64,000 bases of DNA from Lampris incognitus (taxonomy: Eukaryota; Chordata; Actinopteri; Lampriformes; Lampridae): NCBI RefSeq assembly GCF_029633865.1, contig NC_079219.1:18005963-18069962 (forward strand), in the 5' to 3' direction. Both the position numbers and the translations under genes were made by a program. The notes under the pieces are model-generated. The model had not been told where the DNA came from and ran no database searches. It saw nothing but the letters and a program-made list of their open reading frames with translations. The first letter of the stretch is position 1. The number at the start of each line of letters is the position of its first letter. Positions 9,608 to 21,300 of this stretch are shown here, in pieces.

Positions 9608-10903
9608 TACACGTATACCATCCCCAATACATGTTACCCCACACACTACACCATTTAACCAAAATCTAACATCACCCTCCCTTCTTCCCCAATCACAATA
9701 AAAGTGCTCCCCTCCACAAAACCCCCAATGAACTCTTCTTTGCTGACATAGATATACAACATATTAACATCTCTTTCCATTCTCTTCTCTTCGGCAGTCC
9801 ATCGAAACGATGATGACTGTGATGCAGTTTAAGCTCAGCAAACACAACTGTGGGCCATCAGGCCCGCATTAGTGACAATATTGTCCACATTTGTCACAGG
9901 CGAATGTTGTTTGAGTTGGTCTGTTATGTCTTGCATGGCTTATCATAGGCCTCTTGTCTCTTTTGTTCAACAGCTGTTCTCGATTGTCTTACTGTGGAGC
10001 ACCATCTCTGTCTGTCCAGGGCCCCTGACTCCCAGCTGGAGTCAGCTATGTCGCAGATCTTCATGTGGCACTTGAGCACATCTTTGAAGCATAGCTTCTG
10101 GCCTCCCTGCTTCCTTTTCCCTTGCACAGCTCCCCGTAGAAGACCTCTTTTGATAGGCCGTTGTCTGGCATTCTTCTCACGTGGCCGGCCCATCTGAGCT
10201 GGGAGGCTGTTATTAGGGTTTCAACACTGACAGTACCAGAACGTCTCAATACTGCCACGTCGGGCACCTTGTCTTCCCGTCTGATTCGCAGCAGCTTTTG
10301 CTGATGATGAAGCTGTATGCTGGTGAGCTTCTTGGTGGGCTTGTGATACAGGGTCCTGCATTCAGTGGAGTATAGTAGAGATGGGCGAACAGCTGTGATG
10401 TAGACCTTGATCTTTGTTGTCAGTCTGATGTCATGGTGGGACCAAAGTCATTTGTGGAGGGCGTCAAAGGCTTTTGTGGCCGCTTGGATTCTCCTGTCCA
10501 CGTCTAAGTCAGAGGAGTCTGTATCTGTCACAGCACTGCCCAGATAGGTAAAGCACTCAGTGGTCTTCAAAGTTGCTCCATTAACCAAAATACTGGGCTG
10601 ACCTTCTTCAGGGCTTTTCTGAGGGGGAGGCTGATACAGAAACTCTGTTTTGGAGATGTTGACCTTCAGTCCAAAAAGGGTAGCCACTGAAGAGAAGCAG
10701 TCTACTATTTCTTGCATTTCTCCAGGATCATTGGCAATCAGAGCTGAGTCATCTGCATAGAGAACCTCTCGAACACATAGTTCTCTTATTTTGGTAGACG
10801 CCATGAGTCTCGCAAGATTGTAGAGGTTTTCATCTGTTCGGGTCCTGATGTACCAGCCACCTCTCAAGTTGGCTGACATTGTTTCTACGACTCTATTAAC
10901 ACC

Positions 10904-10923
10904 CCCAACTGAGCTATTTCGGC
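10904..10923 (-). pseudogene. tRNA-Phe pseudogene, 5' part
   Basis: The minus strand reads GCCGAAATAGCTCAGTTGGG, the acceptor 5' strand and D arm of tRNA-Phe. It is the missing piece of the remnant at 8701-8752 and marks the far side of the LINE insertion. Confidence 0.8.
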
Positions 10924-11218
<295 letters not shown>

Positions 11219-12226
11219 AAGAAGGTTGAATCAGTTCATCTTGATACAACCTTTATTGACAGATACGTTTCATCACTGATTTAAGTGACCTCTTTAGTCG
11301 ACTGCGGGTATCCCCCCCTTATAAACAATACAGTTGCATAACGACCAAAACCAACAACCAGTTTCATGTGCAAATATGGGTGTGACCATTAACTGCAGTT
11401 ACAATGGCCGTGTGCGCTATTCACAGAGGATTTGGGAATGTCTGCAATCACAGCATTGTAAGATGGTGACAGATGTACTCTTAGCCCCCCCCCCCCCCCC
11501 CCCCCCGTTCAGGGATGGTCGTTCCCTCTTCTGTCGCCATTTTACAATGCTGTGATTGCAAACATTCCCAAATCCTCTGTGAATAGTACATGTGGCCATT
11601 GAAACTCTAGTTAATGGTCATGACCACACTTGCATATGAAACTGGTTATTGGTTTTGGTCATTATGATTCAGATTCAGACAACTCGATTTATACCAGTAG
11701 GACAATTCAATTTCACAATCTATCCAGACCATACACAATTTCACAGACACAAGCAGAAATCAGCAGTATGTCAGAGACAGCAGACAAATCAGTGCATGGG
11801 CAAGAGATGCACACTGTCACCCATGTGTGACCATGCATGCAGACTCACGCGAGGACCAGGCAAAGGACAAGAATTCAGATAAGTTAAAAGAATTAAATCA
11901 ACAAATGACGATGCATTGCATGTTACATTCTACCACTACATTCATGAACACATAGGCCCACAAACCATGTGAAAAACAGACAAAGGTATAAACCAATTAT
12001 TGTGCTGTAAAACAAAATAAATCATTCATTTAAAATGACTACACTTGGGATTTAACAGCCTGATAGCAGAATGAATGAAGGACTTAGACTAGCTATGCAA
12101 CTATCGTTTATGTTTATAAGGGTGGGGATACCTTCAGTCAGTTTAGACTGAAGAGGTCACTTAGATGAGTGATGAAACGTCAATAAACGTATCCACATGA
12201 ACTGATTCAATCTTCTTTGATTTTCT
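11219..12226. mobile_element. Large foldback repeat, interrupted
   Basis: The outer ends (about 11,222-11,315 and 12,120-12,225) are inverted copies that share GTTTCATCACT and TAAGTGACCTCTT blocks. The inner arms (about 11,334-11,478 and 11,535-11,660) are inverted copies around a poly-C loop (11,486-11,506). The right arm is interrupted by about 440 bases of unrelated repeat (about 11,665-12,095). No coding capacity is visible. The end sequences resemble repeats I associate with fish Penelope/Neptune elements, but that link is from memory. Confidence 0.65.
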
Positions 12227-12289
12227 TACCTTGATTATTGAGCATGCTTGAAGCTTGACGATTCTTTGGGATTCCACAACTGCATGTGA

Positions 12290-12362
12290 GGGGAATTAGC
12301 TCAAATGGTAGAGCGCTCGCTTCGCATGCGAGAGGTAGTGGGATCGATACCCGCATTCTCCA
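12290..12362 (+). tRNA. tRNA-Ala(CGC)
   Basis: A 73-nt cloverleaf starting GGGGAATTAGCTC, with loop TTCGCAT (anticodon CGC) and ending ATTCTCC plus A. The acceptor stem pairs with one G-T. The T stem GTGGG/CCCGC pairs with one G-T, and the T loop ATCGATA is good. Its flanks belong to the same array as the AGC copies, so the CGC anticodon probably arose by one base change from AGC. It still reads alanine codons (GCG). It looks functional. Confidence 0.95.
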
Positions 12363-12378
12363 AAGACCAGCTTGTTAC

Positions 12379-12382
12379 TTTT
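12379..12382 (+). terminator. Pol III terminator of tRNA-Ala(CGC)
   Basis: A TTTT run 17 bases after the discriminator base, in the usual place for RNA polymerase III termination. The corresponding position in the AGC copies lacks four T. Confidence 0.7.
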
Positions 12383-12614
12383 GTTAAAGATTCCTGATGA
12401 ACAAAATAATGTTACCATTACTTGAATTTTCAGCTTTGAATTTTTGCTTTGGCCTTTCTTATTCTATTTACATTTTGTTTACCTCTTAATTTCTTTTTTA
12501 GCATGTCTTTGTCTCATTCTTTTAATCTTTTTTAGGGATATTTTTTTATCATATTCTGATCCTCTTAATATATTTTTATGCCTTTGTGTATGTGTTTTTA
12601 TGTATTTTTTTTTA

Positions 12615-12890
12615 TTTTTTAAATTTTCCCCTTTTCTCCCCAGTTGTATCCAGCCATTACCCCACTCTTAGGGCCATTGCGGTCGCTGCTCCACCCTCTC
12701 TGCCGATCCGGGGAGGGCTGCAGACCACCACATGCCTCCTCCAGTCCATGTGGAGTCGCTAGCCGCTTCCTATCACCTGACAGTGAGGAGTTTCGCCAGG
12801 GGACGTAGCGCGCGGGAGGATCACGATATCCCCCCCCGAGTAGGTGCCCCGTCCGACCAGAGGAGGCACTAGTGCAGCGACCAGGACACA
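12615..12890 (-). mobile_element. tRNA-derived SINE family A, head missing
   Basis: On the minus strand this matches the body and 3' part of the SINE at 47,640-48,087, including the GGATCGGCAGAG and CCTCACTGTCAGG blocks. It lacks the tRNA-like head, so it is 5'-truncated. It interrupts the array copy downstream of tRNA-Ala(CGC). Confidence 0.8.
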
Positions 12891-13482
12891 TATCTGCTTC
12901 TCTTATTTAATATATTTCTATGCTTTTATGTAAAGTCTCATACATGAAGACCTGCAATGTCAAGATCATTAAAGCTAGAGTGCAGGACTTTTACAGATAA
13001 ATGAATGTCCATGACATTCAAGCCCTTGCCAAACGAGTTCACACAATGATGATTAAGCCTATCACTACCAGATGAATCACTCTTTTTTCGCAGTATACTG
13101 GAGTTTTAAATCTGGTGTCTGGGATGGATTTCCCACCCTGGCGGACCGGATGTGATGAATAGTGATGTGTTTTATGTCAACCACCAAGGACGCTTTGCCA
13201 GAACTGAATTTCCATGTGATGAAAGCATGCGTATGGGTCTAATTGGCTTGCCTTCAAGGCTTTCTGCCAGAAGACTTCAGAGAATGGAAATTATGGTCGA
13301 CAAACCTAAGAAACGTTCAAGAAAAGTTTCTGATGCTCCAGAGAAAAAAAAGAAATTCAGCATTCAGAGGAAGGATTAAAGTAACAGGAAAAAAAGAAAG
13401 CAATCGACGGCAAGGGCAAGCACGGATAACCATCGGTGTAGCATTTTCTTGTTGGAGAGCGCTGAAAGACGAGAAGTAATTA
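12891..13482 (+). repeat. tRNA-unit spacer, copy 5
   Basis: This resembles unit positions of about 790-1350 (CATGAAGACCTGCAATG block, then the A-rich block near 13,370). It continues after the transposon at 14,873-15,003 and, after further insertions, at 20,717-20,840 and 21,300-22,095. No gene is seen. Confidence 0.7.
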
Positions 13483-14123
13483 GGGAGACCGGGGTTGGTT
13501 GTCACACTTTTTCCTCATGTGTGAATTGCTCATCATCAAAACATCTTTCAATAGTCATTCCTACATTAAATGGACGCTTAAGGTATTGGCTTGAAATGTA
13601 TATCCCTTTCATTTTTCAACTTATTGTAACAAAGAGGTAATTAACCATCAAAGACACTCTGACATCATCCAACCCCATCACGGGGTTGGTTGTCCCTATA
13701 GTTATCAATGGGGTTTAAGTTTAAAAAAAAAAGTGATTTCAAAAAACATGTAACTTTTTAGTTTTTTTAAGATAGAAACACCAAAAAGTTTTGAAATTAA
13801 TACCACCTCTATAATAGTACTCATCAATGCCCCTTGTGTTTAAACGATGAATTTGAACCAAGTGATTATTTGTTTGAATTATCCTCTGTAATGAGAAGTA
13901 AAATGGAGGAATTTACAGTGCTGAAAAAATCTAGCCTTTATTAAAGCCATTGTTTCATAACAATACATTATGAATATAACATTAAATGAAACAGTGAGAT
14001 TGGAATAGATTAATCTCCATCAAAATATGACCAGGAACTTTTGTTAAAATATCAAACAGCCGAGGTTGAAGTATGTAACTGTTTAGCTACAACATTGTTT
14101 TCTAATGAGGAACTAAAGCAACG

Positions 14124-14222
<99 letters not shown>

Positions 14223-14872
14223 AGATTCTGGCATGGTTGTATAGGACTTCAAAGCGAATCGCGTCCATCCTATAGGCTACCTTAGGACTCGAGGTAAAAA
14301 AATAAATAAACCATAATATCCGAATCCAAATAATATTGACCAAATTCGGGAGGAGAAAACATTTGGAGAGAATGCATTATTCGAGCGTTGCCGAATATGG
14401 TATGTATTCGACAACATCCCTAATCCATAGCTGAAAAAACATGTCTCATACTCTGGGAGCAGTGAGACAACCATCCCCAACCAACCTCCTGACAAACATT
14501 TTAAGCTAGCTACCGCATGACTTTAGCTTGCTAGCTAAAAGTTGATACAAATGATCAAAGCTATTACCTTCGACTTTTTAAGAAGTGTTTGATTTTTAAA
14601 TGACTAATAACCTACAAAGTTTTTAATACAAAAACAATACCAACATAAGAAATTACTCTGAACCATAAAAATTACAAAATATCTCCTGACCTCAATGTTT
14701 CATGTTTTTTCCACAAAATGGCCGGTGCAAAACTTTTTTTTTTTAGCCGGTGCGAAACGAGCAGGATGTCAGGCCAACTGTTTGATGTCAATATAATGTC
14801 ACAGCGCCCTCTAGTGTGGCTGTAATAAGCACTGTGACAACCAACCTGTGTGACAACCAACCCCGGTCTCCC
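13483..14872. mobile_element. Non-autonomous DNA transposon, 25-bp TIRs, TA target
   Basis: The ends are perfect 25-bp inverted repeats starting GGGAGACCGGGGTTGGTTGT. The dinucleotide TA flanks both sides (13,481-13,482 and 14,873-14,874). The empty site can be read in the related array copy near 7,125 (AATTACTGTGACTGCC). Extra copies of the GGTTGGTTGTC core lie just inside both ends. No transposase frame is visible in the 1390 bp. A TA target points to the Tc1/mariner group, but the terminal sequence is not one I recognise. Confidence 0.85.
14125..14220. repeat. (GT)n microsatellite
   Basis: A perfect GT run inside the 1.39-kb DNA transposon. Confidence 0.97.
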
Positions 14873-15003
14873 TACTGTCACTGCCGGAAGGTGAAGACAA
14901 AACTTCCGCAGGTTTAACACTTGATGATCTCAATACTTTACCTTAAGCCCTTGCTACTTTTTATTTAAACAGGGTGATTTTTGAAATCCCTTTCACCAGG
15001 AGG

Positions 15004-15130
15004 TAATCCATCCATCCATCCATCCATTATCCAAACCGCTTATCCTGCTCAGGGTCGCGGGGATGCTGGAGCCTATCCCAGCAGTCATTGGGCGGCAGGT
15101 GGGCAGACCCCCCGGACAGGCCGCCACTCC
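15004..15130 (+). repeat. Fish interspersed repeat with (ATCC)n start
   Basis: An ATCC run is followed by ATTATCCAAACCGCTTATCC and GGATGCTGGAGCCTATCCCA. The same element recurs at 20,969-21,055 and 63,103-63,225. I know it as a very common short teleost repeat but cannot place it in a family. A CA run (15,144-15,180) follows. Confidence 0.75.
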
Positions 15131-15139
15131 ATCACAGAG

Positions 15140-15187
<48 letters not shown>

Positions 15188-15243
15188 GAACGAACGAACG
15201 AACACATCTAGTTCCATAATGGAATGACATTTCAAGCCCTAAC

Positions 15244-15363
15244 TGTATCATTGAGCACGCACACACTTGGTCGCCATTTCTATAACTGAACTTTATTTGC
15301 AGGTCTCTGCACATACATACAGGCAGTAGCTGTATAGCGCCCCTACAGGCCACTATCGTTACA
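15244..15363 (-). repeat. 3' LTR of the gypsy element
   Basis: This 120-bp terminal repeat, read on the minus strand, starts TGTAACGATAGTGG and ends with GATACA. It contains AATAAA on the element strand, a plausible polyadenylation signal. Confidence 0.92.
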
Positions 15364-18300
15364 TCTCCCTTTTTCTAAAGATTAAGATAAAGTTGATCTT
15401 AAAGAATAACAGATGATTATCTTCAATCTGTAACAGTACAATTATTACACTTCTCTTTACCTCCCCCTTTTTCCCCCACAAAATTAAACGCTGCTTTGGA
15501 ACCATACAGCATAAATTTACAGATAACATGAGTCCAGAACCCAACATGACCCCAAGAACAGAACTCCAAGGCTGCAATAAAACACAAAATTAAAAATAAA
15601 AACCCACTCTGTGTGTGTTATTGGCACTCCTCTACAAGTCTCCTAGGTCTGACAATGGTTCTACTTGGCCTTTGAACCCGCTCCACCCCCGGGGATGGTG
15701 GCTGAACCTGCTCCCCCCAGGTGAGGGTGACTCGACGACAGGAGGGCTGTCTGTGTCTGATTGAGTATGCCCCCCTTCTATTTGCTCTCCCGGAGCCTCC
15801 CTGTCATTGCCATTCTCTACAGGCTGTGGTTCAGAGCGTGGAATCTTCAGCAGGTGTCTCCGGTTCCTGCGGATCGTGTTGCCGCTCTTGGTAAGTACCT
15901 CATATGATCTTGGAGCAGTCTCTTTGAGGACTTGTGCGACTGGTCCCCATCTTCCATCGCATCTGACTCTCACTAGGTCCTCTCGTTCCAGAGGTCTCAA
16001 GGGCCGTGCTCTTTTGTCATAGGCATGTTTGGACCTGTGCTCTCTCTGTGTGCGGTGGTCAGCGCGCTGGAGCAGGTGCTCCGCCGACGGCAGCTTTGTC
16101 TTGAGCTTCCTGTTCATCAGCAACTCTGCTGGCAAGCGGCCACATTCCAGTGGTGAAGCTCTGTAGTTGAGGACGGCCAGGTACGGGTCCTCACCCGCTT
16201 CCGCTGCTTTCTTTAGCAGCCGTTTGACGATTTGCACTCCCTTTTCCGCTAGACCATTTGACTGCGGGTACAGTGGGCTTGAGGTTACATGCTTGAATCC
16301 ATACTGTTTCGCGAAGTCTGCAAACTCCTGACAACTAAACTGCGGCCCGTTATCACTTACTAAGGTTTCTGGAATACCATGCCTTGCAAAAATGGACTTA
16401 GAATGAGTGATCACTTGCTTTGCTGTAGTATCAGACAACAGTGCATATTCTGGATAGTTTGAATGGTAGTCAACTATGATTAAATAGTCTCTCCCTTTCA
16501 GCTGAAATAGGTCTGCACCTACTTTTCTCCATGGCTCGGTCGGTTTGCTATGAGGCAGAAGCGGCTCTCTAGGCTGCATATACCTATGCTGTTGGCATAT
16601 CTCACATCGTTGTACTAGAGTCTCAATATCTCTGTTCATGTATGGCCAAAACAGTACATCATGAGCCCACCTCTTGCTTTTCTCGATTCCTAAATGGCCC
16701 TCATGTGCTAACTTAGCCATCTCTGATCTCATGGAGCTGGGAACTACTATTTTTTTACCTTTTAGGAGTACCCCGTCGATCACTGACAGCTCATCTCTGG
16801 TGTGGCGATACGGACTTAGCAGTATCCTGGCCTCATCTCCGGGTGAGAGGATGGCTGCTATGACATCCTGCAACTCTCTGTCGCTTGCCGTTTCCTGCGC
16901 GAGCTGGGCCCATTTCTCGTTTGATGCAGGCAGCTGGCCTTTCATGCAGTCCACGTGGATTTGCACCTCCTGCTCGGTGCTGCACCCCTCAAACTCGCTC
17001 TGCTGAGAGCGTCTGCCACTACTAAGTACTTTCCAGGAGTAAACTCGAATGTCATGTGGTACTTCTGTAGACGTAACATAAGACGCTGGATGCGTGGTGG
17101 TGCATCCCCCAGTGGCTTTCTGGAAATGGCAATAAGTGGCTTGTGATCAGTCTCTAGTATTATTTCCCTGCCATAGATATATTCGTGGAACTTTTCACAT
17201 CCGAAAACTGCGCCTAATGTCTCTTTCTCAATTTGCGCATAGTTGCGCTCTGCAGGTGACATTGTTCGGGATGCGTAAGCAACAGGAGACCATTGTGTGC
17301 CGTGTAGTTGGAGCAGCACCGCTCCGAGACCCTCTTTGGATGCGTCAGTTGAGACTTTGACCGGTTTGTCAACATCATAGTATTCTAACACCGGCTCTTT
17401 GATCAGGTTGGCCTTTAACACCTCCCATTCGTTTGCATGTTCGTGCTCCCACTGCCATTCATTTTGCTTTTCCAGTAGACTACGGAGGGCCTTTGTGTTA
17501 GCAGACATATTTGGTATAAACTTCCCCATGTAGTTGACTAGCCCTAACGCTCTTTGCAGGTCTGTTTTGTCTTTTGGCGCTGGCATCTCTACTATCGCCC
17601 TTATCTTTTCTGGATCAGGCTGTATCCCTTCTGCGGACACCTTTTCACCTAGGTAAGTAACCTCTGTCATCCCAAACTCACATTTCGACTTGTTTAGTTT
17701 AAGCCCTGATCTACGTGCTTGTTCTAGCACCCCGCGTAATCTCATGTTCTTCTTTTGTTTTGCCCCAGACCACTATGTCATCAATAAACACACCCACACC
17801 CTCCATACCATCAAACAGCTGCTGCACTGTTTTGTGGAACACCTCTGGAGCTGAGCATATCCCAAACGGTAAGCGAAGAAAGCAGTGCCTTCCAAAAGGC
17901 GTGTTAAAGGTACAGAGTTTGGAGCTGTCTTCGTCTAGAACGATCTGGTAGAACCCTGATGATGCGTCTAACTTGGAGAAGAAGCGTGCGCCTGCCATAG
18001 CACTAGTGATGTCTGAGTTAGTTGGTAGTTTGTAGTGTTCTCTTTTGATCCACTTGTTCAGGTCTTTTGGGTCTATACAGAGCCTTAAGTCACCATTCTT
18101 TTTCTCAACTATTACCAGAGAACTGACCCACTCAGTTGGTTCCTCTATTTTCCTCACTATGCCCTTTTCTATAAGGGATTGCAGTTCTGCTTTCAGCCTA
18201 GCTTTAAGGGTCACCGGCACCTTCCTTGCCGCATGGACGACCGGTTCTGCATTTGCTTTTAACTGGATTCTGTACTGCCCAGGTAGGCATCCTATACCCC

Positions 18301-19607
18301 TGAATACGTCCCTGTATTGCTCTCTTATCTCCCCTGTGTCAGCTACAGTCTCATGCTGTTTGTCAGCTGCACCACTAGATGTCACTACAGACCTGTCAAT
18401 TACATGCACTCTTTTGATAAGACCCAATCTCTCACAGGATTTCAGACCTAATATGGGCTGTCTATCGCCCTCAACCAACACAAACATAGCCTTAACAGAG
18501 CGCCCATCTCTTGACAGTGTGACTCTACATACCCCTTTTGTAGGAATCGGTTCATCATTGTACGTTCTCAGATTTACCTTTTTCACATGCACTTTTGGCT
18601 TCTTGTACAGTTTATTAAAGTCTTTCATCGTCAGTATGTTCACCTGAGCCCCTGTGTCCAATTTTAGAGGAATTGTCGTTCCGTTGATTTCCAGATTGGC
18701 TACCCACTCATCCTTTTTGTCCTCCTCGCTCTCCACAGTTCCCACAAACAACTTTTCGTCGTCCTCTTCTGTGTCGGTCGTGTCGGTGTCGCTGCCTTGC
18801 ACCACCTGTACCGTCTTCTTTGACAGGCGGCACCGGGTGTAGTGATTCTTCTTTCCGCATTTGCGACAGTCCACACCGTAAGCGGGGCAGTTATTCGGAG
18901 CGTGTTTGCCCCCGCATCTGTCCCAGTCCGTGTCCTTTGTGGACTTGGGCGCGCGGGACTTTCCTTTGCTGTTCCTCTTGCTAGCGGCTCTCTCATGTAC
19001 CGCATCCACCGCTGCCGCTGCCGCTGCTTCGGGCTCGAATGATTTGAGCTGCATCTTGGTGCTCTCTGACGCCTGGCAGATCTGTCCTGCCTTCTCCAGG
19101 CTCAGATCGGACTCTTTGAATAGTTGCATTCTCATTTTCTTGTCGAAAACGCCGATAACTATCTGATCCCTTATTAGCGAGTCACACAATGTGCCAAAGT
19201 TGCACGACTGGCGTTTCAAACGCAAGTCCGTGACAAACTGTTCAATGGGTTCTGACTCGGCTTGTACTCTGTTGCGAAAAACATACCGTTCATATGTCTC
19301 GTTCTTTTTCGGCGTGCAATATTCTTCAAACTTTGCTAGCACTGCATCGTACTTTTGGTCGTCGCCCTCCTCAGGAAACTGAAACGTGTTGAAAACGTCC
19401 CTCGCGGCTCTGCCTGCCACTGTGAGAAGCAATGCTAGCTTCCCACGTTCGTGTCTCGCATCTTCCAGACCGGTTGCACACACGTACAACTCAAAACTTT
19501 GCTTAAAAGCTTTCCAATTCTCGTTGACATTTCCACTTAACTTCAACTCCTCTGGCGATCGAATGTTGTTCATCTTTGTAGGCTAGTTTGACCTCACTCT
19601 GGTACCA

Positions 19608-19727
19608 TGTATCACTGAGCACGCACACAATTGGTCGCCATTTCTATAACTGAACTTTATTTGCAGGTCTCTGCACATACATACAGGCAGTAGCTGTATA
19701 GCGCCCCTACAGGCCACTATCGGTACA
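19608..19727 (-). repeat. 5' LTR of the gypsy element
   Basis: This partner LTR, starting TGTACCGATAGTGG on the minus strand, differs from the other LTR at about three sites. It is followed at once by the primer-binding site. Confidence 0.92.
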
Positions 19728-19732
19728 CTAAC

Positions 19733-20530
19733 TATGGTTGTTTTGATTCTGTAGAATTCAGGCTATTGTTAGACTAAAAACGCCAACAGTGTAAGTGTGG
19801 GAAGCCCAAGCTGTTGAATATTTATTTAATTTTTGCTTTATTATTGCTGAAACAAACAACTTCTATCTAGAGAAGAGAAATATGTAATCTATTACCTGTT
19901 GGCATTATTATAGTCACACAGTGTGTAGCCTTTACTGCCTTGAGATTGTGCAATGAAGCAATTCGACTAGATTAGCTGGCTATAAAAGAGCACGGGGCAA
20001 TTCTAATGCAGAGTCAGACTGAAATATAGGCTGCAGTCATAATCACCATTTGTTTCATTAATGATATTAGAGCCAGAATTTGTGCTGGGACAGAAAAAGT
20101 ATCAGTGTTGGAGTTAAGACAAGAATTATATCCCTTGTGTCCATATCCTCAAAAATCCATAGCTGTGAGTCATGCCAGGACTTTGTGTAAGTGTATGTGT
20201 GTGTGTGTTTGTGTGTGGGCATTTGTGGGTGTACACAAAGGAAACATACCTGTGTGGGTATTGTGTAAACTGTGCCCTATGTGAAACATTATTTTCACTC
20301 ACAAAGAACAGTGATTTTGCGATTTAGGGATCGAGGTGATGGTGACACCAGATTGACACTCACAACTCAGCACCACCTGGTTGTCTTCTTTGGTGAGGTG
20401 ACCTGCAGGTGTAAGATGCTGCTGGATCTCTGGGCCTCAGCATCTTCCTTCCATCTGTTGGATGTAACGTTGCCATTCTTAGTCCAGTGAAGAGTCACTC
20501 TTTACTGGACCATTAGGTAATATGACATCT
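19733..20530. other. No gene seen; short GT stretch only
   Basis: This is AT-rich sequence with a broken GT-rich patch near 20,190-20,235. I see no coding, RNA or repeat structure that I can name. Confidence 0.5.
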
Positions 20531-20716
20531 TAAACTACTACTACTACTACTATTTTCAGCTGCTCCTGTTACAGGTCGCCACAGTGGATCATCCGTTTTC
20601 ATTTCTTCCTGTCCTCTGCATCTTCCTCTGACACCAGCCACCTCCGTGTCCTCCCTCACCACATCCATAAACCTCCTCTTTGGCCTTTTACTTTTCCTCT
20701 TCCCTGGCAACTCCAT
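20531..20716 (-). mobile_element. LINE 3' end with (TAG)n tail
   Basis: The minus strand reads the C-terminal LINE motif ELPGKRKSKRPKRRFMDVV and ends in a TAG trinucleotide tail. The same family is present in longer form at 53,616-54,965. Confidence 0.8.
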
Positions 20717-20840
20717 ATCTTAAAAACACCAAAAAAAAAGCTTTGGAGCTTTTTGTCTTTGAAAAAAAAAGGTCTCTGATGTGACATCTGCTATTGGTAG
20801 ATGTGTTTTTTATGTGCTGTTGTGAAAAATCTGAATTTGT

Positions 20841-21300
20841 GTGCAATTTAGACTTAGACTGCTTTTATTTGTCATTGCCTAATATGCATGTCTGATATAT
20901 ACAACAGAATGACATTACATTTCACACGGGCCACAGTACCACATAAAAACAAATAACACACAATAAATATCCATCCATCCATCCATTATCTGAACCGCTT
21001 ATCCTGCTCCCAGGGATGCTGGAGCCTATCCCAGCAGTCATTGGGCAGCAGATAGTTCAGAATGCTCTCTTTGGTGCCTCTGTAGAATGTAATGAGGATG
21101 GGTGGGGGGGAGACTCGCCTTCTTCAGACACCGCAGGAAGTGAAGACGCTGCTGGGCCTTCTTGGGGAGTGCAGTAACATGTGAGGACCAGGAGAGGTCC
21201 TCTGTGATGTGAACTCCCAGAAACTTAACACTGATGACTCTCTCCATGTACATACCATAGATGGTCAGATAGGTATGGTGGGTGCTGTTCTTTCTAAAGT
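20841..21300 (-). mobile_element. CR1/Rex1-like LINE fragment with nested ATCC repeat
   Basis: The minus strand encodes VKFLGVHITEDLSWSSHV followed by AQQRLHFLRCLKKASLPP, the end of a reverse-transcriptase ORF. A 3' UTR-like stretch runs down to about 20,841. The ATCC-type repeat (20,969-21,055) sits inside it. Confidence 0.7.

Larger units (their letters stand above)
8753..10903 (-). mobile_element. 5'-truncated LINE inserted in a tRNA-Phe
   Basis: The minus strand encodes reverse-transcriptase segments. A block at about 10,450-10,840 carries the active-site box VLYADDSALIA, followed by the LYQPPP and TYLGS motifs. A C-terminal block at about 9,930-10,270 includes LRWAGHVRRMPD. The parts lie in different frames, so the copy is dead. 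The left end shows a T run (a poly-A tail on the element strand). The stretch 9,100-9,780 would be its 3' UTR and contains a minisatellite. The clade is not settled; no endonuclease domain is present. Confidence 0.75.
15244..19727 (-). mobile_element. Ty3/gypsy LTR retrotransposon, nearly whole, young
   Basis: A 4.48-kb element with 120-bp LTRs at both ends and a 5-bp target duplication, CTAAC (15,239-15,243 and 19,728-19,732). The LTRs run TGTA to TACA and differ at only about three positions, so it is a fairly recent insertion. A primer-binding site beginning TGGTACCAGAG abuts the 5' LTR (the right end). Parts in element order, right to left: gag with a zinc-knuckle-like region (about 19.5-18.8 kb), protease with LDTGAQ (about 18.65 kb), reverse transcriptase with FIDDIVVWG (about 18.3-17.5 kb), RNase H (about 17.4-17.0 kb) and integrase with an HHCC zinc finger (about 16.9-15.7 kb). 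The very short LTRs suggest a mag-like lineage. It looks almost whole, with about two breaks in the coding region. It is treated as a fossil. Confidence 0.92.

Noticed and set aside
12125-12200. Possible hammerhead ribozyme, as known from Penelope-like elements (GATGAGTGATGAAACG)
   Set aside because: The core does not contain the required CTGATGA followed by GAAA with pairing stems, so I cannot support it.
14041-14343. Cys-Val and Thr-His open frames
   Set aside because: Artefacts of the GT dinucleotide run.
15144-15180. CRISPR-like regular repeats
   Set aside because: All regular repeats in the window are microsatellites or minisatellites; no spacer-repeat array exists and the genome is eukaryotic.
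18045-18647. A 200-residue plus-strand open frame
   Set aside because: It is the antisense shadow of the gypsy polyprotein.
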